Positions 1 through 8,613 of a stretch of 19,553 nucleotides of DNA are shown here, one piece after another (within the stretch, counting starts at the first letter, position 1; each line of letters starts with the position of its first letter). The notes under the pieces were generated by a model. That model worked only from the letters and a program-made list of their open reading frames with translations, made no database searches and was not told where the DNA came from. Both the position numbers and the translations under genes were made by a program. The stretch spans positions 1-19,553 of the forward strand of contig JBIKZA010000049.1 in NCBI GenBank assembly GCA_044354975.1, in the 5' to 3' direction. Source of the stretch: CAIZGX01 sp044354975. GTDB lineage: Bacteria > Bacteroidota > Bacteroidia > Flavobacteriales_D > Sanyastnellaceae.

Positions 1-1
1 A

Positions 2-142
2 AGTCATATACACTATCCGGCAATTAGCGGAATTGTGCGAGACACATGTGAAGAATTTGGGTTGGAATACCAAGAATATCCAAACGTATTATCTGCCATT
101 CGTGCACACATTAGCCATCTGCGTATTTTAGGAGCAGCATAA
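2..142 (+). CDS. Fatty acid desaturase, C-terminal end (partial)
   Basis: The window opens inside this gene; only the last 46 codons and the TAA are present, so no histidine box can be checked. The translated end (SHIHYPAISGIVRDTCEEFG, then ...RAHISHLRILGAA) aligns without gaps to the C-terminus of the complete desaturase at 11988-13058 (SHVHYPALNKIVRETCEKFG...), with about 25 of 46 positions identical by hand count. In that family this segment directly follows the third histidine box (QVEHHLFP). It is therefore very probably a second membrane di-iron acyl desaturase, a paralogue on the opposite strand. It lies 46 bases upstream of the YebC-family gene on the same strand. Substrate and regiochemistry cannot be judged from this fragment. 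Confidence 0.88.
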   Translation, partial: SHIHYPAISGIVRDTCEEFGLEYQEYPNVLSAIRAHISHLRILGAA

Positions 143-154
143 GTTGTATTTTTG
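126..154 (+). promoter_or_regulatory. Candidate Bacteroidota promoter for the yebC chain
   Basis: TATTTTTG at 147-154 matches the Bacteroidota -7 consensus TAnnTTTG exactly. TTTT at 126-129, 17 bases upstream, is a one-mismatch version of the -33 TTTG. It overlaps the end of the desaturase gene and would give a leader of about 30 bases before the ATG at 189. The match is by eye; such boxes are common by chance in AT-rich DNA. Confidence 0.4.
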
Positions 155-188
155 TCTTGTCCGAAAGGATCAAAAATAGATTTACCAC

Positions 189-899
189 ATGGGAAGAATG
201 TTTGAAAAGCGCAAGCACAAGATGTTCGCGCGCTATGACCGTATGGCGAAAGCCTTTACTCGCATAGGAAAGGAAATTGCAATGGCCGTTAAGGCAGGCG
301 GACCAGACCCCTCTTACAACCCGCGTTTGCGTCAATGTGTAGCAAATGCGAAAGGTGTAAACATGCCGAAAGATCGGGTGGATGCCGCAATCAAAAGAGC
401 TTCTAGTAAAGATGCAAGTAACTATGAAGAGGTAGTTTACGAAGGATATGGTCCTTATGGAATTCCAATTTTAGTTGAAACGGCTACCGACAATCCAACA
501 AGAACTGTCGCAAATAGTCGTTTGTATTTTAATCGAAGCGGTGGGCTCATGGGAAACAGCGGATCATTGTCTTTCATTTTTGAACGCAAAGGGGTTTTCA
601 GATTGGCAATGGATCAAATTCCTTCATGGGAAGAATTGGAATTGGAATTGATTGATCACGGACTTGATAGTTCAGAGCAGGAGGAGAATGAAATGGTTAT
701 TTACACCGTGTTTTCTGACTTTGGAAATATGCAAAAGGCATTGGAGGATCGGGGAATAATACCAAATAAGTCAAGTCTTGAGCGCATTCCGAATACATAT
801 GCGGAAATTTCAGAAGAGCAAACCGATGAAATTTTAGAGTTGATTGAAAAGATTGAGGAGGACGAAGATGTTCAAGCAGTCTATCACAATTTGAAATAA
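189..899 (+). CDS. yebC: YebC/PmpR (TACO1) family protein
   Basis: This 236-residue protein has the full length and order of the YebC/TACO1 family. The N-terminus MGRMFEKRKHKMFARYDRMA is the Bacteroidota version of the family start, followed by FTRIGKEIAMAVKAGGPDP (about residues 23-41), the NxPKDRVDAAIKRA segment (58-71), YEGYGPYGIPILVE and TDNPTRTVANSR. The C-terminus is acidic, as usual. Family members are described as DNA-binding regulators (PmpR) and as translation factors that relieve ribosome stalling at proline runs; which role applies here is not visible. The ATG at 189 is chosen because it gives the conserved MGR start. The stop overlaps the start of the next gene by one base (TAATG), suggesting coupling to the lipoprotein gene, which is not a usual YebC partner. 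Confidence 0.93.
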   Translation: MGRMFEKRKHKMFARYDRMAKAFTRIGKEIAMAVKAGGPDPSYNPRLRQCVANAKGVNMPKDRVDAAIKRASSKDASNYEEVVYEGYGPYGIPILVETATDNPTRTVANSRLYFNRSGGLMGNSGSLSFIFERKGVFRLAMDQIPSWEELELELIDHGLDSSEQEENEMVIYTVFSDFGNMQKALEDRGIIPNKSSLERIPNTYAEISEEQTDEILELIEKIEEDEDVQAVYHNLK

Positions 900-1315
900 T
901 GAAAAAAGTAATTTACTTGTTAGCTGTTATTGCCGTTTTTTCGGCATGTACGAAAGATCCAGGTACAGGAGGAGCTGGAACTATTTCCGGAAATATATTG
1001 AAGGAGTTCCGTGTTGTTTTAACCAATCCAGCTACCGCAATTTACACCGTGCCTGCAGCAGATGTGGAAGTGTATATTGTCTATGGTGAACACCTTTCTC
1101 CAGATGACAAAGTAATGTCTGATTATGAAGGAAATTTCGAATTCAGAAATCTTCGCAAAGGAAAATACACCGTGTATACCTACAGCAGAGACACAACTGG
1201 ACAAAATCCACCGACTACAGATCCTATGAAAATGGTTGTGCTGAAAGAGGTTGAACTCACAGACAACGAAGATCATGCTGTTGTTTCCGATTTAACCATC
1301 TATGATACGCCGTAA
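899..1315 (+). CDS. Small lipoprotein with a beta-sandwich-like segment
   Basis: This 138-residue protein starts with a lipoprotein signal: Lys-rich MKK, a hydrophobic stretch and the lipobox FSAC, with Cys17 as the lipidated residue. A Gly-rich linker follows. Residues 56-96 (VEVYIVYGEH...DYEGNFEFRNLRKGKYTVYT) resemble the carboxypeptidase-regulatory-like (transthyretin-type) fold, in which a GxFxFxNLxxGxY motif is typical. No catalytic residues are seen. It starts on the last base of the yebC stop and its end overlaps the following outer-membrane protein gene by 14 bases, so the three are probably one transcript. A structural or accessory envelope role together with the next protein is inference; function is unknown. 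Confidence 0.82.
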   Translation: MKKVIYLLAVIAVFSACTKDPGTGGAGTISGNILKEFRVVLTNPATAIYTVPAADVEVYIVYGEHLSPDDKVMSDYEGNFEFRNLRKGKYTVYTYSRDTTGQNPPTTDPMKMVVLKEVELTDNEDHAVVSDLTIYDTP

Positions 1316-2009
1316 TAACGCGTTACTTTTTTTTGTTCTTCTAGCTTCGTTTGGTTCTGCTCAGAATGTCAACGATGCCGGAATGTGGAATGCATTCTCT
1401 TTCTCCAGCGACATCAAAGATTTAACTCCTTGGAAGGATCCGAAAATTTTTAAAGATTGGTCATTACACATTGACCCTGAAATTCGATTGAATGAAAACG
1501 TCTCTCAGGTGAGTAACGTTTTTTCTGATTTTGGAACCGATAAAAAATGGAGTAAGTACCTCACAACTACTCTGGAATATCGCGTGGGTGTCAGGCGAGA
1601 AGAAGATTGGTTCAACGTTAGAAAGCGCTGGTCATTGGGTGCTCAATTGAGTTGCCCTTTCAAAAATTTTAAATTGTCCTCAACAACACGCTGTCAAATT
1701 TCTCGCGCTATTACCTCAGAGATTGACATCAAATCCATTTGGCGAGAAAAAATAAGCCTAGAGTTTTCCAAGTGGGAGAAATTGACTTTTCAAGTGAGCC
1801 ATGAATTGTTTTTCCTTCCAATAACATTGGAAAATTCGAATTGGAGAAGTCAAGTATCTGTAAAGTATAAGTTAGATAAGTCTAACGCCATATCTGTCGG
1901 GTATTTGGTGCAGCGCGATCTTTCGAATGCCGATATGGATTTTGTGATTCTCACGGGATACAAGTGGGAATTCAATAAGAAAAAGGATAAGGGCATAGAC
2001 TTGAAATGA
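1302..2009 (+). CDS. DUF2490-like outer-membrane protein
   Basis: This 235-residue protein has an N-terminal signal peptide (hydrophobic residues 7-18, likely cut after FGSA near residue 20, leaving QNVND). The rest is rich in alternating aromatic and polar beta strands: WSLHIDPEIRLNEN, TTTLEYRVGVRR, KISLEFSKWEKLTFQVSHELFF, SQVSVKYKLDKSNAISVGYLVQRD. This fits the small beta-barrels annotated as DUF2490 in Bacteroidota, in which a conserved WNxFS... start and ExRxxxN are common. The ATG lies inside the preceding lipoprotein gene (14-base overlap, other frame); that start is kept because it gives a clean signal peptide. Ligand or transport function is unknown. Assignment to DUF2490 is by pattern, not by search. 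Confidence 0.72.
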   Translation: MIRRNNALLFFVLLASFGSAQNVNDAGMWNAFSFSSDIKDLTPWKDPKIFKDWSLHIDPEIRLNENVSQVSNVFSDFGTDKKWSKYLTTTLEYRVGVRREEDWFNVRKRWSLGAQLSCPFKNFKLSSTTRCQISRAITSEIDIKSIWREKISLEFSKWEKLTFQVSHELFFLPITLENSNWRSQVSVKYKLDKSNAISVGYLVQRDLSNADMDFVILTGYKWEFNKKKDKGIDLK

Positions 2010-2073
2010 ATTGTCGGAATTAGCAGAGGGCATTCAAGTGAAATCGTTAACTTCGGGAATCTTAATCTGAATT

Positions 2074-4122
2074 ATGAAGAAACTAATTTTACTTTTTGCA
2101 GGTGTTGCTTTGATGCTATCGGCGCATGCTCAGCAAGGAACAACATGTGATAACCCAATTCCTTTAACAACTACAGGTGATTATGTAGGTATGTATGAAG
2201 ACACTTGGTTCACTTACATTCCCTTAGAATCCGGCATTACCGAATTCTCAACTTGTGGAACCAACAGCTGCGATACCAAGATTTGGATATATGAATCGTG
2301 TGTCGCCACTCCAACAGAGTTTGCAGAGGGCACGTATGCTTATAACGACGATTTCTGCGGCCTTCAAGCGCATGTCGAGGTAAATCTCACTGCCGGAACA
2401 ATTTATTTTGTAAGAATTGGTGATTATTTTGCAGATTGCACGGATTCAGTAAACTTTAATATTACGTATATCGGACAAATTGTCGGATGTACAAATCCTA
2501 CAGCTTGTAATTTTAATCCAATGGCTACTGAAGACGACGGTTCATGTGTCTTTTTTCCAAGTGAACTTTGCTCGCAACCCGATTTGAGATTTGATAGTTT
2601 GGCGCTGGTGAATTCGTTATATATCAGTCAAATTGGTGCAGCTGAGTGCGATGTTCAAGAAGGTTGTGTTACAGGTTATGGGAACAGATGGATTATTGGA
2701 TTTAGTTCGAAAATAGACAACATAGGACAAGCCGATTATTACATTGGCAACCCTTCCGCTAACCCAGAAATGTTTAGCGTAGTTAATTGCCATGGGCATA
2801 CGCATTATGAGGGATATGGAGATTATCGTCTAATGGATGAAAATGGAGATCTCGTTCCAGTGGGACATAAAAATGGATTTTGCGTAATGGATTTGTGTGG
2901 CTTTGGTCAATACAATTGTTCTGATATGGGAATTTCTTCAGGATGCTATGATATTTATGGAGCAGGAACGCAGTGTCAATGGTTAGACATTACCGGAATT
3001 CCTGCAGGCCAATACCGCTTTGTGGCTTTAGTAAACCCTTACTACTTGCCAGATGCCTTGGGCAGATACGAGAGCAACACACAGAACAACGCGGTTTCTG
3101 TTTGTATGGAGATTTTTTGGAATAATGGAGTTCCAACGTTTGCATTATTGGCGGATTGTCCGTCCTACATCGATTGCACTGGAAGTATAAATGGATCAGC
3201 AGAATTGGATTGTAACGGAGTTTGTAATGGCCCGTCGATTTTTGGTGATGTTAATCCAGACAACGATTTAAACACATCAGATGTTAGTGTGTACATGGGA
3301 ATATTGTCGCAAGAGAATATTACTGCGACAACGTGCAATGATCTAAATGCGAACGGTGAAATTTCTGTCTACGATATATACTTAGCAGAGTGGTGCATGA
3401 ACGGCGGAAACGGCGGTTCTACCATTACGAATGCATGTGATTTCCCGAGAAATATTGTGAATGTGAATACTTCAGCGGGTCTTTCAATCTCGAATTTTAA
3501 TGCTACTGAGGGATATATAGATATTGAATTGATGAGTGTAGTTGATGATGTAACAGCGTATCAATTTGAAATTTCGGGTGCAGACGTAATAGGTGTTACA
3601 AGTATGGTTGATGCTACTGTTTTCAGTTGTGAAACAGGCTTCAACACATTTACTGAATCTGTTTTCGCTGTCTCCAATATTTATGGAAATAAAATCGAGA
3701 ACAGTCTTGCTCCCACAAGTTTGTGCCGTGTTTACCTAGCGAATTATGGAAATAATGAAATTTGTATAGATGAAGTTGTTGATGTCGTTAATAATAATGC
3801 AGAAAGAATACCATCATACATATACGGTTCGTGCGTTCAGGGGATAAATGTATCTGAACTCACTAATCTTCTCGCGACATCAACGGAAGTATTTCCGAAT
3901 CCAGCATCGAATGAAATTCGTTTACGCGTTAACGCATTGAGTGAGGGCACAACTCATGTCGCTATTCAAGATGCAACGGGAAGAACCATTAAGATTATTT
4001 CTGCTTTAAGTCTGAATGTTTGGAATACACTTGAAGTTTCTGACCTTTCTGCAGGAGTTTATACCATTCATCCATTTAATTCCACTAGTAAAGGAAACTC
4101 TATTAGATTTGTCAAATTGTAA
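2074..4122 (+). CDS. T9SS-secreted lysyl oxidase-domain protein
   Basis: This 682-residue secreted multidomain protein has a signal peptide (1-20, AHAQ). Residues 21-137 look like a PPC/immunoglobulin-type adhesion domain, and 138-160 carry a CTNPTACNFNP...DDGSC repeat. A lysyl-oxidase domain (about 168-348) shows the copper site CHGHTH (His240, 242, 244), GHKNGFC with Lys266, GCYDIYG with Tyr295, CQWLDITGIPAGQY and NTQNNAV. Lys266 and Tyr295 align with the Lys and Tyr that form the lysine tyrosylquinone cofactor of animal LOX. A Cys-rich linker and dockerin-like repeats (DVNPDNDLN, DLNANGEI; about 391-440) follow, then a cohesin-like beta region and a type A T9SS sorting domain (FPNPASNEIRL to the C-terminal VKL, about 605-682). 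It probably oxidises primary amines or lysines at the cell surface or outside the cell; the substrate is unknown. It lies 8 bases before pepP. Confidence 0.87.
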   Translation: MKKLILLFAGVALMLSAHAQQGTTCDNPIPLTTTGDYVGMYEDTWFTYIPLESGITEFSTCGTNSCDTKIWIYESCVATPTEFAEGTYAYNDDFCGLQAHVEVNLTAGTIYFVRIGDYFADCTDSVNFNITYIGQIVGCTNPTACNFNPMATEDDGSCVFFPSELCSQPDLRFDSLALVNSLYISQIGAAECDVQEGCVTGYGNRWIIGFSSKIDNIGQADYYIGNPSANPEMFSVVNCHGHTHYEGYGDYRLMDENGDLVPVGHKNGFCVMDLCGFGQYNCSDMGISSGCYDIYGAGTQCQWLDITGIPAGQYRFVALVNPYYLPDALGRYESNTQNNAVSVCMEIFWNNGVPTFALLADCPSYIDCTGSINGSAELDCNGVCNGPSIFGDVNPDNDLNTSDVSVYMGILSQENITATTCNDLNANGEISVYDIYLAEWCMNGGNGGSTITNACDFPRNIVNVNTSAGLSISNFNATEGYIDIELMSVVDDVTAYQFEISGADVIGVTSMVDATVFSCETGFNTFTESVFAVSNIYGNKIENSLAPTSLCRVYLANYGNNEICIDEVVDVVNNNAERIPSYIYGSCVQGINVSELTNLLATSTEVFPNPASNEIRLRVNALSEGTTHVAIQDATGRTIKIISALSLNVWNTLEVSDLSAGVYTIHPFNSTSKGNSIRFVKL

Positions 4123-4130
4123 TTTATATT

Positions 4131-5420
4131 ATGCGCTACACAGCTCTTTCTTCAACACATTATTCAAACAATCGCAAACGCTTCGCTTCTCGCATGGAAG
4201 AGAAAGGTTTGGCTATATTTACGAGTAACGATATTTATCCAACCAGCGCCGACGGCACTTTGCCTTTCAAGCAACACAGCGATATTTTTTACTTAACGGG
4301 TGTAGATCAAGAGGAAACGATGCTTATTCTTTTTCCAGATGCTACGAATCCTGCGCATAGAGAAATGCTTTTTGTTCGCGAAACGAACGATCACATTGCT
4401 GTTTGGGAAGGAGCGAAATTGAATAAAGTACATGCGAAAGATCGCACCGGGGTTACAACCATTTATTGGACTTCTGAATTCGAGAAAATACTTCATACAG
4501 TTATTGGTGAGGCTGCTTGCGTTTACTTAAATAGCAACGAACATTCACGCGCTACCATTGAAGTAGAGACGCGTGAAATGCGCTTGTCTAAATGGTTCCG
4601 TGAAAAATATCCTCATCATACTATTGATAGATCTGCTCCAATCATGCATGCGCTGCGCGCTGTGAAGGACGAAGAAGAAATTGCTCAAATTCAAAAGGCA
4701 GTGGACATTACGCACAGCGGTTTGTTGCGTGTGATGAAAATGATACGTCCAGGTGTTATGGAATATGTGATTGAAGCGGAATTCGCTCATGAATTTTTAA
4801 GCAGCGGCTCTCGTGGATTTGGTTATACGCCAATTATTGCGTCGGGTGAAAGCGCTTGTGTTTTGCATTACATAGACAACGACAAACCTTGTAAAGAAGG
4901 CGATGTAATACTTCTAGATGTAGGCGCTGAGTATGGAAATTACTCTGCCGATATGACCCGCTGTTTGCCTGTGAGTGGAAAATTCACACAGCGTCAGAAG
5001 GATGTCTACAACGCTGTTCTTTCAGTAATGAAACAAGCCACTGCTTATTTGAAGCCGGGTGTGATCATGTCTGAATACCACGTGGCAGTAGGCGAGATGA
5101 TGACTGCGGAATTGTTGAAATTGAATTTGATTTCGGAAGAAGATGTGAAGAATCAAAATCCTTCTTGGCCTGCATACAAGAAATATTTCATGCACGGAAC
5201 TTCTCACTTCTTAGGATTAGACGTTCACGATGTTGGAAATTGGAACAAGCCTATTGAAGTTGGAAACGTCTTCACCGTGGAACCGGGCATTTACATTCCT
5301 GAAGAAAATCTAGGCATTCGTTTAGAAAATAACATTGTGATTACAGAAAACGGAAGTCGCGATTTGTTCGCGAATTTCCCGTTGGAAGTGGAAGAGATTG
5401 AGGCTTTGTGCGCTAAATAA
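4131..5420 (+). CDS. pepP: Xaa-Pro aminopeptidase (aminopeptidase P, M24B)
   Basis: This 429-residue cytoplasmic metalloprotease removes an N-terminal residue preceding proline. It has the AMP N-terminal domain (about 1-170, with QHSDIFYLTGVD) and the pita-bread M24 domain. The two-metal ligands of the family are all visible: Asp263 (LLDVGAEY), Asp274 (SADMTR), His359 (HGTSHFLGLDVHD), Glu384 (VEPGIY) and Glu399 (RLENN). The accessory histidines His246, His355 and His366 are also present. Length and motif order match E. coli PepP. It starts 8 bases after the LOX-domain gene and may be read from it. A TAGATTTG box at 4104-4111 could be a local -7 element, but no -33 is seen at the usual distance. 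Its stop codon abuts the stop of convergent addA with no base between. Confidence 0.95.
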   Translation: MRYTALSSTHYSNNRKRFASRMEEKGLAIFTSNDIYPTSADGTLPFKQHSDIFYLTGVDQEETMLILFPDATNPAHREMLFVRETNDHIAVWEGAKLNKVHAKDRTGVTTIYWTSEFEKILHTVIGEAACVYLNSNEHSRATIEVETREMRLSKWFREKYPHHTIDRSAPIMHALRAVKDEEEIAQIQKAVDITHSGLLRVMKMIRPGVMEYVIEAEFAHEFLSSGSRGFGYTPIIASGESACVLHYIDNDKPCKEGDVILLDVGAEYGNYSADMTRCLPVSGKFTQRQKDVYNAVLSVMKQATAYLKPGVIMSEYHVAVGEMMTAELLKLNLISEEDVKNQNPSWPAYKKYFMHGTSHFLGLDVHDVGNWNKPIEVGNVFTVEPGIYIPEENLGIRLENNIVITENGSRDLFANFPLEVEEIEALCAK

Positions 5421-8400
5421 TTAGAGTACAACTTCTTTCAATGTTCCCGTTTTCGTGTAGGCAAGATATCCTCTAACAGTCTTATCCGTTGCGGCTTGTA
5501 GCGCAGACATATAGTTTTTCACTTGTTGAAAATGCTTGTCCATTTCAGCGCCTGTCTTGAAGTCATACACTTCAACATAGTCCTTCCCCAAATGAATTCG
5601 ATCTGGACGAGCCACTTCGCGCACGTTCACCTGAATGTCGTGCTCCGTAAGTACTTCGTCTGCTGTATTAAATATTTGCTGAAAGGAATCGTGGCTTAAT
5701 GTTTCTTTGACTTGATTGGAGAGCACTTCTTTTTCTTTTTGTTGAAGCTCTGTGTGTTCGAAGAGATAATTCGATAAAGATTCTTCCCAAGCGCTCAGGT
5801 GATTCAAGGTTGAAAGACAAGCGTGTAAATGGTTTCCCATGACTAACGCTTCTTTTCCCTCCATGTCTTTGCGTTTCGTTTCACGCATGCGGAAGTCGGG
5901 CTGCACGGCATTGAGTCGTGTACCATCGAGAAGTGCAATTGCTTTTTCTTCTGCCTTTTCCACTTTCACGTGTTTCACTTTTTCTCCGAATTGAAATTTA
6001 TTCAATCCGGTGTGATGCGTATTGAAATAGTCGTAGAGATAAGTATTTAATGCGCTATTTGTTGAAGAAGGTTTGCTTTCGGTTAGGAAATACAATCGGT
6101 CTTCCGGACGAGTGAGCGCTACATAGAGTAGGTTCATGTCGTCGAGCAAAATCTTGTTGTTCTCTGTTCGAATTTCTTGAGGGTCATCTTCCTTGGGAGC
6201 CTTGCTAGGCGTGAAGTTGATGAGTCCTTTGGTATATCCAGGGTGAACATCTGGCGCCTGCACCCACAAGGTTTGATTCGGATGTTTGGTGTCGAATTTC
6301 GGGAAGATCACAACAGGGAATTGCAACCCTTTGCTTTTGTGAATGGTTAATATGCGAACAGCATTTTGCTTCGATCCATTTTGAATGTACAGCTTGCCGC
6401 GGTTGTCGTTCCACCAATCGGTCATCTCCGAAAATCCCATTCCATTTCTGTGTGAAAGTTGAAGCAATTGATTTTCGAAGAATTCCAAATACACATCGAA
6501 AGGCAATTGGAAGTATCGAATCAATTCTTGAATACACTCGAACGGATGTGCGTTGTCTTTTACAATATTTCGAAGCCCAGGATAATATTCGTCTAAAAAC
6601 TCGTTCACTTTAAAACGAAGCTTTCCTCTTTCCAACTGCTCTATATACGTTGAAATAATTTCACTGTAGTTGAATTTGTCTGGAAACACATCGCAGATTC
6701 TTCGGATTAAATTGAATCGATAAAAATTCTCGGTCTCTTTTCCGAAGTAGTTTATACACGCCATAAGTAGCTGTACTTCGTTGGAATTTTGAACCAAGAA
6801 ACTGTCCTCCGTTGTCAACGGAATTTTTTCGGTTTGTTGAAGAATGAATTCAGAAATTTTTGTCGATTCCGATTTGCCTTTCCTGGTAAGAATGGCAATG
6901 TCACCCCAATCATACCCGTCTGCTTTGCATTCACGTATAGCTTCTACTATGCCATTCAACATGTGTAAATCGCTGCTGTCTTTTCTGTCTAAGACTACGG
7001 TTTGAACTTCAACAAATCCGGGATGCTTTTTGCTGCATTCTTGCTCATGTTTGTCATACACATCTTGCAGCGGTCCGAGCTTTTCTTTCAATGCGCCGAA
7101 AAGAGTGTTGTTGAATTCAATGATCGCTTTTCCACTTCTTCTATTTGTATTTAATACTTCCTCTTTGTACGCATCGTTCAACAAGTGTTGCATGGTATCT
7201 GGAGCGCCATCGTACAATTTCGGGAGTCGAACGAACTGTTCAACATTTCCATTTCTCCAACGATAAATACTCTGCTTTCCGTCTCCAACCACCAAGTTGA
7301 AATTTCCTTGAGCAATGGCATTTTCGAAAAGTGGAAGGAAATTCTTCCACTGCATTTCAGAAGTATCTTGAAACTCGTCTATGAGAATGTGGTGATACCT
7401 TTCTCCAGCACGCTCATAAATGAAGGGAGCGGTGCTTTCTTGAACCACTGCGGAAACAATGGCGTGAAAGTCGGAAATGAGTAAGAGGTTTTCTTCCGTT
7501 TTAATGCGCTGACTCACTTCATTCAGCTTGCTGAGTAAACCGGTCGTGAAGATGCGAGGAAGTATTTTACTGATTCGAATGAAGTCGTGCTTGTTGTTTC
7601 CTTTCAACCATTCAATAACGTATTCTGCAGTCTCATTAAGTTGCGGATTCAGAGCATCTACTTGCGTTTGTTTCGGTTTGCCCCAACCTTTTTCAAGAAC
7701 TTTAAGAAGATTGGCACCAGGTAAATCGAAAGTTCCACTTCTTACTTTCCGCAAATAAGTGATGGTTCCTTTTCCATTATTGAAAAAATCTTGTGCTGTC
7801 AAATTGTTCTCTTCAATCTTCTCGAAGACATTGTCTATTCTATTGAAGAGCTCTTCCGTAAGCTCTGTCAGTTTAGCTTGATAAGCTTTTTTTATGAGTT
7901 CATATTCCGTAATGTGCAAATTCTCGAACAGCTGAAGAATGTTGCGGGCATCTTCTTTCACCAGTTGTCTTGAGATGCCAATCATTCCTTTTTTAACGTT
8001 CCAATCTTCTTCTTCTTCGAAATTACTCATGACGTAATTTTCTAAGTAAGTCGTTAATTCAGCATCTTCTCCAACTTCATCGAGACACGCATCGACGCAT
8101 TGCTCTAGAAACTTCTCGGTATCCATTTCAATGGAAAAGTCGGGATGAATCTGAAGGTCTTTCGCGAAGGCACGCACAATGCGGTGAGTAAAGCTATCAA
8201 TGGTGCTGATGCTTAAGCGCGAATAATTGTGCAACATGTGTGACAATGTTTTTCTTGCGCGCTCTTGCAAAATCATGGGTGAAACATCGAGTTCTTCTCG
8301 AATGTCGTTGAACAATTCATTCTTTCCTTCCAAGGCCTTAAGAAAGGTGAATTCGTGAAGTCTTTCCATTACGCGCTCCTTCATTTCAGAAGCTGCCGCA

Positions 8401-8543
8401 TTGGTGAATGTAATAGCCAAAATGTGGCTGTAAGCAAAGGCTTCTTCGCTCTTTAAACTTAAAAAAAGGAAGTGTCTAACCAGGGCATAGGTCTTTCCGC
8501 TACCTGCAGAACTTTTTAATACGAGAAAGGGTTCATTTTCCAT
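5421..8543 (-). CDS. addA: AddA-type helicase-nuclease (UvrD-like, RecB-family nuclease)
   Basis: This 1040-residue protein is numbered from the ATG at 8543; an in-frame TTG lies just upstream. Superfamily 1A helicase motifs run in order: Walker A SSAGSGKT (Lys17), TFTNAAASEMKERV, ISTIDSF, Walker B ILIDEFQDTSEMQW (Asp389, Glu390), VVGDGKQSIYRWRNG, TNRRS, RILTIHKSKGLQFPVV and LLYVALTRPEDRLYF. The C-terminus has an intact RecB-type PD-(D/E)XK nuclease: GNHLHA (His905), RPDRI (Asp981), VEVYDFKTG (Asp994, Lys996) and QxxNY (Gln1007, Tyr1011). This fits AddA, which with AddB resects double-strand DNA ends for RecA recombination. Its expected partner is the nuclease gene at 14445, here about 5.9 kb away and divergent. 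It is convergent with pepP (stops abut) and divergent from the MbnP-family gene, with 70 bases between the starts. Confidence 0.92.
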   Translation of the reverse strand: MENEPFLVLKSSAGSGKTYALVRHFLFLSLKSEEAFAYSHILAITFTNAAASEMKERVMERLHEFTFLKALEGKNELFNDIREELDVSPMILQERARKTLSHMLHNYSRLSISTIDSFTHRIVRAFAKDLQIHPDFSIEMDTEKFLEQCVDACLDEVGEDAELTTYLENYVMSNFEEEEDWNVKKGMIGISRQLVKEDARNILQLFENLHITEYELIKKAYQAKLTELTEELFNRIDNVFEKIEENNLTAQDFFNNGKGTITYLRKVRSGTFDLPGANLLKVLEKGWGKPKQTQVDALNPQLNETAEYVIEWLKGNNKHDFIRISKILPRIFTTGLLSKLNEVSQRIKTEENLLLISDFHAIVSAVVQESTAPFIYERAGERYHHILIDEFQDTSEMQWKNFLPLFENAIAQGNFNLVVGDGKQSIYRWRNGNVEQFVRLPKLYDGAPDTMQHLLNDAYKEEVLNTNRRSGKAIIEFNNTLFGALKEKLGPLQDVYDKHEQECSKKHPGFVEVQTVVLDRKDSSDLHMLNGIVEAIRECKADGYDWGDIAILTRKGKSESTKISEFILQQTEKIPLTTEDSFLVQNSNEVQLLMACINYFGKETENFYRFNLIRRICDVFPDKFNYSEIISTYIEQLERGKLRFKVNEFLDEYYPGLRNIVKDNAHPFECIQELIRYFQLPFDVYLEFFENQLLQLSHRNGMGFSEMTDWWNDNRGKLYIQNGSKQNAVRILTIHKSKGLQFPVVIFPKFDTKHPNQTLWVQAPDVHPGYTKGLINFTPSKAPKEDDPQEIRTENNKILLDDMNLLYVALTRPEDRLYFLTESKPSSTNSALNTYLYDYFNTHHTGLNKFQFGEKVKHVKVEKAEEKAIALLDGTRLNAVQPDFRMRETKRKDMEGKEALVMGNHLHACLSTLNHLSAWEESLSNYLFEHTELQQKEKEVLSNQVKETLSHDSFQQIFNTADEVLTEHDIQVNVREVARPDRIHLGKDYVEVYDFKTGAEMDKHFQQVKNYMSALQAATDKTVRGYLAYTKTGTLKEVVL

Positions 8544-8558
8544 CAATAGAAAGTCAAA

Positions 8559-8587
8559 TTTGCAAATTGAATGTTATCTTTAATTTG
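8559..8587 (+). promoter_or_regulatory. Candidate promoter of the mbnP cassette
   Basis: TTTG at 8559-8562, a 17-base spacer and TTAATTTG at 8580-8587 (one mismatch to TAnnTTTG) make a good Bacteroidota -33/-7 pair. It would leave a leader of about 20 bases before the ATG at 8614. It sits in the 70-base divergent gap shared with addA, whose own start region lies on the opposite strand, so the two promoters must overlap. Confidence 0.5.
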
Positions 8588-8613
8588 TGAAGTGAAAGTA
8601 AATCCATGTAGCA

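Noticed and set aside
6205..6537. A 110-codon open frame on the minus strand
   Set aside because: It lies wholly inside addA in another frame and shows no family features; addA motifs cover the same bases.
7030..7973. Several + strand open frames of 60-99 codons
   Set aside because: All are antisense to addA, Ser/Leu-rich and without start context; they are shadows of the real gene.
8544..8546. TTG start for AddA
   Set aside because: An ATG follows immediately at 8543 and gives the usual short lead before the Walker A motif.
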